DNA from: Globobulimina sp.
Lineage: Eukaryota > Foraminifera > Rotaliida
Assembly: GCA_003354225.1 (NCBI GenBank)
Contig: PIVH01000078.1
Location: 1-8,550 of the forward strand
Length of the DNA stretch: 8,550 nucleotides
Direction of reading: 5' to 3'
The stretch's first letter is position 1, and every line of letters begins with the position of its first letter. Shown piece after piece: positions 1 to 5,740 of this stretch. Position numbers and translations under genes: made by a program. The notes under the pieces are model-generated. The model was not told where the DNA came from and made no database searches. It saw only the letters and a program-made list of their open reading frames with translations.

Positions 1-201
1 AGTCGTTAAAACGTTTCTGAGTTTTATCAGTCAGCAATTAATTACGAAATAAGAGTTTACAAGTTGCAAATGCATAAAGTATTTATTATTTGCAGCTGCG
101 CCGAGCAGACTGTCGATTATGAATTATTATGATCATAATTGAATATATACCGCATTAATTTCAACTACTTATCAATCAAAAAGGTAAAGTAAGCAATAGG
201 A
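1..201 (+). promoter_or_regulatory. 5' flank of the phosphatase gene
   Basis: This stretch holds no convincing coding region on either strand. A TATA-like TATATA lies at 144-149, about 53 bp before the ATG at 202, which is a plausible core promoter only by position and base content. A 20-codon upstream ORF runs from the ATG at 70 to a TGA at about 130-132; it could be a uORF if transcription starts that far up. The sequence at 181-193 resembles a consensus 5' splice donor (AAG then GTAAAGTAAG), so an upstream non-coding or short coding exon cannot be excluded. No neighbouring gene is visible at the left edge. Confidence 0.35.
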
Positions 202-1239
202 ATGTCGATGTATTTAAAAAGCCCACTAAAAAAGACATTTTATCCACGGACTCCCAGCAAATCGCCCATTGCATCAAAAGCAAAGATTAAATCACCAGAG
301 AGACTCAGAAACAATTTATTGAAACGGTTTGCAAATTGCGAGAAAGACGAAATCGTTTCTTTCCATAACGTGCAGAATAAACAATTGTTTTCGCCGAAGT
401 ACGTTGATATTAATACCACTCAGCACGTCCAAGATGACAAGGTATTGCACTCTCAGTCTCCGCCGGCTTCGCCATTAAAGAAACGGGAAACTTTGGATCA
501 ACAATGTGCGGAATCCGTCCTTTCCATAAAACGTTCATTGTGGAGTTCCACCGGCGATGAGATTGACAGTTTTTTGTTCATGAAATACGCTCCGGAATTA
601 CCAACAAACTATTTTGCCAACAAAGAGCCTGTATTACCGCCGCAAATCAAAACTAAATATCGTGGCAGATACACATTGGTCTTAGATTTGGACGAGACTT
701 TGGTGCATTGTTCGGTCAACAAAGTGGAAAATCAAAAATGTGACACAGTGTTCCCAGTCGTGTTTAATGGCCAAACCTATAGCGTGTACATGAAGAAACG
801 GCCGTTTTTCGCAGAGTTTCTGGAAGCAGTTTCGCAGATATTTGAAGTTGTAGTTTTCACCGCGTCTCAACAGTGTTACGCCGATAAATTATTAAATTTG
901 GTGGATGCGGAGGGGAAGTTGGTGCATCATCGCTTATTTCGGCAGCATTGTATCAATGTGGAAGGCAATTTTGTGAAAGATTTGCGTGTTTTAGGCAGAG
1001 ATTTAAAAAAGACCATAATTGTCGACAATTCGCCAGCGGCCTTTACCTATCAAATGGATAATGGCGTTCCAATTGTTTCATGGCACGATGATGAATATGA
1101 CGACCAATTGTTGAAAATGATACCCTTATTACAGAAATTAGCCACTTTGCCTGATGTTACATCCGCCATTAAGAAATATTTCGAGATGAAGAAGCTGTTG
1201 AACTCTTTAAATAATTATAATACAATCAGACAAGATTAA
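202..1239 (+). CDS. CTDSPL2-like (SCP/FCP1 homology) protein phosphatase
   Basis: This 345-residue protein belongs to the HAD-type, Mg-dependent FCP1/SCP phosphatases. Relatives remove phosphate from Ser/Thr in the RNA polymerase II C-terminal tail or in signalling proteins. The catalytic domain spans about residues 155-335. It has the DLDET motif at 162-166 (D162 nucleophile, D164 acid/base), the motif II Thr in VFTAS (T220), and the LKK...VDNSP block at 268-278. The FRQHC, VEGNFVKDL and LGRDL segments place it closest to the CTDSPL2 branch. Residues 1-110 are basic and probably disordered, with seven Ser/Thr-Pro sites. The ATG at 202 has an in-frame TAA at 190-192 upstream; a second Met at codon 3 is an alternative. 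No intron is evident. It is transcribed convergently with the kinase-isomerase gene. The substrate is not predictable from the sequence. Confidence 0.9.
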   Translation: MSMYLKSPLKKTFYPRTPSKSPIASKAKIKSPERLRNNLLKRFANCEKDEIVSFHNVQNKQLFSPKYVDINTTQHVQDDKVLHSQSPPASPLKKRETLDQQCAESVLSIKRSLWSSTGDEIDSFLFMKYAPELPTNYFANKEPVLPPQIKTKYRGRYTLVLDLDETLVHCSVNKVENQKCDTVFPVVFNGQTYSVYMKKRPFFAEFLEAVSQIFEVVVFTASQQCYADKLLNLVDAEGKLVHHRLFRQHCINVEGNFVKDLRVLGRDLKKTIIVDNSPAAFTYQMDNGVPIVSWHDDEYDDQLLKMIPLLQKLATLPDVTSAIKKYFEMKKLLNSLNNYNTIRQD

Positions 1240-1333
1240 CATTTGGAATCAATTCAAGTCACTTAAATACGCTGTTTAATTAACAGAAATTACAACCAAT
1301 AGTAATCAAACAAAACAACAATCCATAGACACA
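1240..1333. other. Convergent 3' intergenic spacer
   Basis: These 94 bp separate the stop codons of two converging genes (TAA at 1237-1239 on plus, TAA at 1336-1334 on minus). Both 3' UTRs and both poly(A) sites must fit here or run into the opposite gene. I see no canonical AATAAA on either strand, only loose AT-rich stretches. Overlapping antisense 3' ends are therefore likely. Confidence 0.5.
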
Positions 1334-3229
1334 TTAATTGAGTTTCAGTATTTGTCCGATATTCCCACCAGGATGATTCACCTTAAATCCATCCATTGTT
1401 TCTTTTTGTTGTTCATCATGCAATACAGTGATAACTGCATTTATAAAAGCTTCCTGAACAATAATTGATCGCGATGGGACACATCCCATTACTTCTTTTT
1501 TCTCATGATTTCCTAAATAAATAACATTATCTACAATATGACCCATCCAATTATCGCTGGTTCCATATTGTTTGACATCCTCTTTATTAATACAAAAAAC
1601 ACCAAATATATTTGCATTATCCACGCAAACTCTCTCCTTTGCTATCCATTTTATCGCAGCATACAACTCCATGGTCCTCCCGCTGGAACTAAATGCAATC
1701 AATACACTCTTTGAATTATTATCTTTTAACTTTAATTTACCAAAATCGCCATGAACCCACTCGCTACCATTTACATATTCAGCTGGATAGCCAATAGAAC
1801 TCAGACTGGCAGCCATCCGTTGGGCCATTATTCCTGATTTGCCAATCCCACTCACAAATATTTTATCTACTTTCAATATCTCGGCCACCAATCCATTAAT
1901 CTGTTGCTCAAATTCATTCATATTAAATAATTCCGTCAATGTCTCACAATCTGTCAATATACTGCTCATCGCCGATGATACCTCATATTCCATTGCAATA
2001 TTTGGAATTGGATTAGCTTTTATCATATCAATCAAACTTGCATTCAATTGCAACAATCTATTTTCTGAATGCCTATCAGTCAAAATTGGCAAAGCACCCA
2101 AGATCTCCACACAAGCGGCACCGGCACACTTTGCAATGTTGCCAATTCTTTCCAATTCTTGATAGGTTTCTGGCATTCCATAATGATAAATACCGGCAAT
2201 AATTCCACCAAAAAATGCATCGCCTGCACCTGAAACACAATTGAATAATTGACAAAAAATAGCATAACACAGAAAGTATTCAATTGTAACCTGTACTGTC
2301 TATTTGTTGAATGTTTGGCAATGGCTCAATTTCTACAATTTCATCATTATTCAAAATAACAGCACCTTTCTTACCGTTTGTAATAGCAATGAATTTGCTG
2401 TCTTTAAATCGTGATTTTAATTCTTTGGAAATGTCACGCAATCCCTCCATAGCCATGTTTGCCACATCCTTTTCATTCATATTTATTTGTAATAATTGAA
2501 TTTCTGCTTCTAATGTTGGTTTAATAATTGTTGATTTCGACAGTGATTCAAATATTTCATCCATACTTCCCAGATTTGCATCGCTTATCGCTACCGATGG
2601 CGGTACATCAACATCGATTATTGACGGAATTCCGTATTTTTGGCACAAGTTTAACATTGCAATCACACAATTTAATGGTACTTGCGATATTTCTGTGGAG
2701 AATAAACAAGTGTTTTTATCTTGGAAATGTGTAGAAAATATATCATTTACAATGTCTTTGTTAATCAGAGAAGTGGAACCTGGTGCCATCATAATGCATC
2801 TTTCACCATTTGCATCTAAGAAAATATGTGACACAGAGGTGCAATAAGTGGAAGAAATATCAATTTTTTGGGTGTCAATGTCTAATTCTTTGAGTTTGTT
2901 TCGAATTAATATGCCATGTTCAGCATCATCTTCAAGCGCTAATAATGACGTTGGTGCACCTAACAAACGAGCCCAACAAAGATGATTCAATGTGACACCA
3001 CCAACTAACTTAGCACTGATTGGTTCTGTTGGGTTTTGAAAAAAGCCTTTTTGGCCAGCAAGTGGTAATGACTCCACTTTATGGAATATGTCAACTACAT
3101 TGCTAGATATATATTTAATGTGTGTATATATTCCAGGTTTGTGCAATTGAATGGATATACAAAATACCTTCCACAACCTACAACGTGTCGTGGATTGCAC
3201 GTTCGCTGTAAATTGTGCAAAAGTGTCAT
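1334..3229 (-). CDS. Bifunctional PfkB-family sugar kinase fused to KpsF/KdsD-type SIS isomerase (3 exons)
   Basis: Joining exons 3229-3168, 3102-2291 and 2229-1334 gives 1770 nt, a 589-residue protein. Residues about 14-340 are a ribokinase/PfkB kinase. The N-terminal strand reads HVVGCGSNVVDIF, signature 1 is GGVTLN (55-60), and signature 2 is DSTGAGDAFFGG (289-300) with the catalytic Asp at 295. Residues about 395-589 are a SIS domain of the arabinose-5-phosphate isomerase type: GIGKSG (419-424), HGDFG (from 451), KEVMGC (536-541) and the C-terminal HPGG (577-580). There are no CBS domains. Kinases of this family phosphorylate sugars or nucleosides with ATP; the SIS relatives interconvert aldose and ketose phosphates. 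The fusion implies consecutive steps on one sugar, which is inference. Splicing is required: both signatures bridging the exon joins are broken otherwise. The start is the ATG at 3229, 46 bp after the myosin stop. SG-Arg-Thr (475-477) replaces the usual SG-Glu/Asn-Ser/Thr. Confidence 0.85.
2230..2290 (-). other. Intron 2 of the kinase-isomerase gene (61 bp)
   Basis: The donor is ACAG/GTTACA (begins at 2290) and the acceptor is TTTCAG/GTGCAGG (ends at 2230). It is phase 1. Splicing restores DSTGAGDAFFGG, the ATP/sugar-binding signature of PfkB kinases, which is otherwise cut after DSTG by a stop. It carries three CAATT copies, two of them as the palindrome CAATTG. Confidence 0.95.
3103..3167 (-). 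other. Intron 1 of the kinase-isomerase gene (65 bp)
   Basis: The donor is AAG/GTATTT (intron begins at 3167) and the acceptor is ATCTAG/CAATG (intron ends at 3103). It is phase 2. Removing it joins GTTGTAGGTTGTGGAAG to CAATGTAGTTGAC and yields VVGCGSNVVDIF, the expected first beta strand of a PfkB kinase. Read through, the ATG frame hits TAG at the exon 2 edge. The intron contains one CAATT. Confidence 0.88.
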
Positions 3230-3274
3230 GCCTCTTTTTTTAGTAAGTCAGTAAGTCAGTGTCATGCCTCTTTT
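3222..3274 (-). repeat. 36-bp-spaced duplication covering the kinase start context
   Basis: A 17-bp sequence (plus strand agtgtcatgcctctttt) occurs exactly at 3222-3238 and 3258-3274. Between the copies the 8-mer agtaagtc is tandemly repeated (3242-3249, 3250-3257). On the minus strand each copy contains GGCATGACACT, so the start context of the kinase gene is present twice. The downstream copy holds the true ATG (3229-3227). The spacing is a multiple of three, so both ATGs share a frame, but a TGA intervenes. The upstream copy also supplies most of the myosin poly(A)-like signal. Confidence 0.9.
3248..3265 (-). promoter_or_regulatory. Five-codon upstream ORF before the kinase start
   Basis: Reading minus from 3265, ATG-ACA-CTG-ACT-TAC-TGA encodes MTLTY and stops at 3248, 18 bp before the main ATG at 3229 and in the same frame. 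It exists because the start context is duplicated. If the mRNA starts upstream of 3265 it could lower or regulate translation by reinitiation. If the 5' UTR is very short, as the crowding suggests, it is not transcribed and has no effect. Confidence 0.4.
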
Positions 3275-3277
3275 ATT
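3272..3277 (-). terminator. AATAAA poly(A)-like signal overlapping the myosin stop codon
   Basis: On the minus strand the myosin stop TAA (3278-3276) shares two bases with AATAAA (3277-3272). Cleavage 10-30 nt downstream would fall at roughly 3262-3242, just before the kinase ATG at 3229. That leaves almost no 3' UTR and a very short 5' UTR for the next gene. The hexamer is exact, but whether this organism uses it is unknown. Confidence 0.5.
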
Positions 3278-5722
3278 AGACTTTACATTTTTTACAAAAC
3301 TGAACAATCAGTCTTAGAATATCTCGAGGAACCGTGAGTGTACAATGCCTTTGCCGAATATAACCCGACATAAAGAGCTTGAGGTTTCTATATTTTAATA
3401 GTTTGACAGCTTCATGTATTCCATAACCAGATAATTGCAGTTGCACTACATCTTTATTCCAGATTGATGCTGATTTTTCATGATTTGGATTAATACAAAA
3501 TATGAAATATGGTTCCGAGTTTGCTATATTTTCAAATAAATTTCTCATCATCAAAGTAAAAACACGAGTTCTTGATTTTTTTCTTCTGCTCTTTCGTCTA
3601 AAACCAACTGTTCCTTTCAATATCTCATTGGTTGATTTTTTCATCATTGTACCTGTGTCACAATGCATTAATTCCATGTTTTTATAGAGAAATTGCGATA
3701 AATCATAAGTAATATCAGCATTGAAATGATTCACTATCATGCCATTAAACCGTACGCGTGAACCCTTCTTTTTCTTTTTAGACTTTTTGGGCATTGCCCC
3801 TCTGCACTGTCCAGATGCTCTACGTGTAACTTTGCCAAATATGTCACGCTTTGCATGTCGTTTAAAGAATTCCTGTAAAAACGCTGCAATGTCAGGTTTT
3901 GGTGCCTTACACGCCCCATCTAACAGTGCAAAAAAACCAGTGTTTTTAGCATCCATTAATTCAACATATTTTGTATCCATTTCAAAACACTCTGATTTCC
4001 ATTTTATAGCTTCATCCTCGACATCGCCAACAATATAATAATTAAAGTATTCTTGCAATTTTTCATTGCAGTGATTAGCGCACAAATGATACAAATTATT
4101 AACATTAAAATTCTGATAACCCATTGCATCTAAAATGGAAATAAAACTTATGTCTTTCACATTAAATTCAGCAGAAAAATCTAACTCCGCATTGATTCTC
4201 TCACAAATCCATAAAAATAGATTTTCATAAAGACCGCGAGCCATATAATCTCTGTTTGATACGGCATCCGATTCCGATCCGCAACAGCCACTGTAAGCAG
4301 TGCGGTCATATACTAATTTCCTACGAATCCTTTTTCCGATGAAAATCGTTTGAGTGCTTAATCTTTCTTCCAATGCTCGTGTTGTAATACCCCACAAAGA
4401 TGATACAGTTTGAACAAATTGCATCGAATTTGCATCAATTTCAGCAAACCCATCACCGCGTCGTTTGAATGTAATATTACCCAAATGCATTATTCCTGAT
4501 ACTATGTCAAATATCATTTCCTGCGCAGACTCGTCAATTTGTAACACTTTGAATGAATGTTTTAATTTTTCAAACCTTTCTTTGTCATCACTGCAACACA
4601 TTGAATCGAAACCGTTGTTGAGATAATTAAACTGCTCAACAGATTGCGAAGCATCATATGTATGGAGCATATAAAATATATGAAAACTACGTTGATGGAG
4701 TGCTTGATGTGTTACTCTTGATTTTTCCAATAAATATGTGTCCAAATACATACCTAAAATATCTGCTGTTTTGTCTGAATTTTGTGGCACCGCATATAAT
4801 AATTTTATATATTGACTGAAGCGCGAAGAGTTATTATTTCTCATTGTTTTTGCATTACCAAACGCTTCCAATACAGACACAAACTCAAGAATCTGTTCCT
4901 TCATTTTAAGGTTATTCCATGATGATGGAGGGGATGCCGTTGATGCCAGATATTTGATCAATAATTTTGCTGTTTCAGTCTAAGTATAGAATAAAAACTA
5001 TATAGTTAATTGCAAAGTAATTGTACAGTTTTAACTTTTCCTGATCCTGATTCACCACAAATAATGATAGATTGGTTGGATTTTGATTGGACCATTTTGG
5101 TAAACGCATCGGCAGCAATAGAATATGGGTGTAATGTATTGGATAATATGCCTTTTTTAGACTGATTATTAAATTTAATGATCATATCTTGCCCATAAAT
5201 GGATAATTTGTTGTAAGGATTAACTGATAATAAAACATTTATATCTTTGATTGAAGTATAATATGATTTGCTTGGTTGGCTATATCTGCACAGCATATTA
5301 TGATCAATGTTTTCTACGCCAAAATGTATTAATTGGGACAGATCATCAACGCCATCCAAGCATTTTGAATTGCCAATATATTGCGTGTTTTCTTTGCAAT
5401 CACTTCTATTTCTGCTTATTTTATTGTCTGCTTCTTTTGGAACATTAAGTTTAATAACTTGATGAATTTGCTTCAATTGCAACTGTGTCAATACATATTC
5501 ATTGCGGTAGTTTGTAGATAAACAGTGACTTAATATCGTATCGATGCCACCGAGTATGCTCACTAATTGTTCAGCTTTTTGTGCATTGTTTGCGCCAACA
5601 GATAATTGTTGGTCATGCAGACTTTTCAAATCTGATTTGCTAAGCACCGCAGCTACTTCTTGGTCGAAGCTCATTGACAGAAAACGCTTAGCAACATCAC
5701 AAAAAACAATTGAACAAAACAT
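3276..5722 (-). CDS. Head-only divergent myosin heavy chain (2 exons)
   Basis: Exons 5722-5036 and 4979-3276 join into 796 residues (780 if the Met at 5674 is used). Residues 1 to about 100 are unrecognised and show no myosin SH3-like fold. The motor follows: DGVDDLSQL, VNPYNKLSIYG, NQSIIICGESGSGKTET (P-loop, lysine 229), LEAFGNAKTMRNNNSSRF (switch I, Arg282), YLLEKSRV, ILDAMGYQNF (switch II, 511-520), NEKLQEYFN, HFNADITYD, a basic loop 2 near 690-699, then YFIFCINPN and the SH1-like helix. Switch II has Gln518 in place of the usual Glu. The chain ends about 20 residues into the converter, with no IQ motif, coiled coil or cargo tail. Myosin heads bind actin and hydrolyse ATP; whether this one still moves is doubtful. 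The TRP gene stop is only 18-66 bp upstream. The TTG at 5728 is not a credible eukaryotic start. Confidence 0.85.
4980..5035 (-). other. Intron of the myosin gene (56 bp)
   Basis: The donor is GGAAAA/GTTAAA (begins at 5035) and the acceptor is ACTTAG/ACTGAA (ends at 4980). It is phase 0. Removing it produces GESGSGKTETAKLLIKYLA, a standard myosin P-loop and following helix. Read through, the P-loop would appear as GESGSGKVK and soon stop. The intron contains two CAATT copies. Confidence 0.95.
5674..5722 (-). other. Alternative myosin start codons (5722 or 5674)
   Basis: Two in-frame ATGs are candidates. The one at 5722-5720 leaves 18 bp to the upstream TRP stop. The one at 5674-5672 begins MSFDQEV and leaves 66 bp. 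Just before the second, a T-rich stretch ends in CTAAG (AG at 5688-5687), 12 nt ahead of the ATG. This resembles a splice or trans-splice acceptor and would favour the later start. The 16 residues between the starts are hydrophobic and Cys-containing but too weak to call a signal peptide. Confidence 0.4.
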
Positions 5723-5740
5723 GTACAAACAATAAATTAT

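Noticed and set aside
181-193. 5' splice donor just upstream of the phosphatase ATG, implying a missing first exon
   Set aside because: The donor match is good, but I find no upstream coding exon. The ATG at 202 with an in-frame stop before it gives a sensible N-terminus. It remains possible as a 5' UTR intron.
1839-2162. Plus-strand ORF of 107 codons
   Set aside because: It is antisense to the kinase C-terminal end and the start of the SIS domain; its hydrophobic look comes from reverse-reading Asp/Glu/Lys/Asn codons.
2280-3200. Kinase ORF starting with GTG at 3200 and ending after DSTGYN, as a separate gene from the SIS protein
   Set aside because: GTG starts are not expected in a eukaryotic nuclear gene. 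Two introns, placed at exact family motifs, join an ATG at 3229, the kinase core and the SIS exon into one 589-residue frame.
3248-3250. TGA recoded as Trp, which would fuse the uORF in frame to the kinase
   Set aside because: All tryptophans in the four genes use TGG and no gene body contains an in-frame TGA, so there is no sign of a variant code. The added residues would also be unrelated to PfkB N-termini.
4980-5060. Apparently broken myosin P-loop (GESGSGKVK) followed by a stop, suggesting a pseudogene split into two ORFs
   Set aside because: A 56-bp GT-AG intron sits exactly after the P-loop lysine, and splicing restores GESGSGKTETAK. The two halves are exons of one gene.
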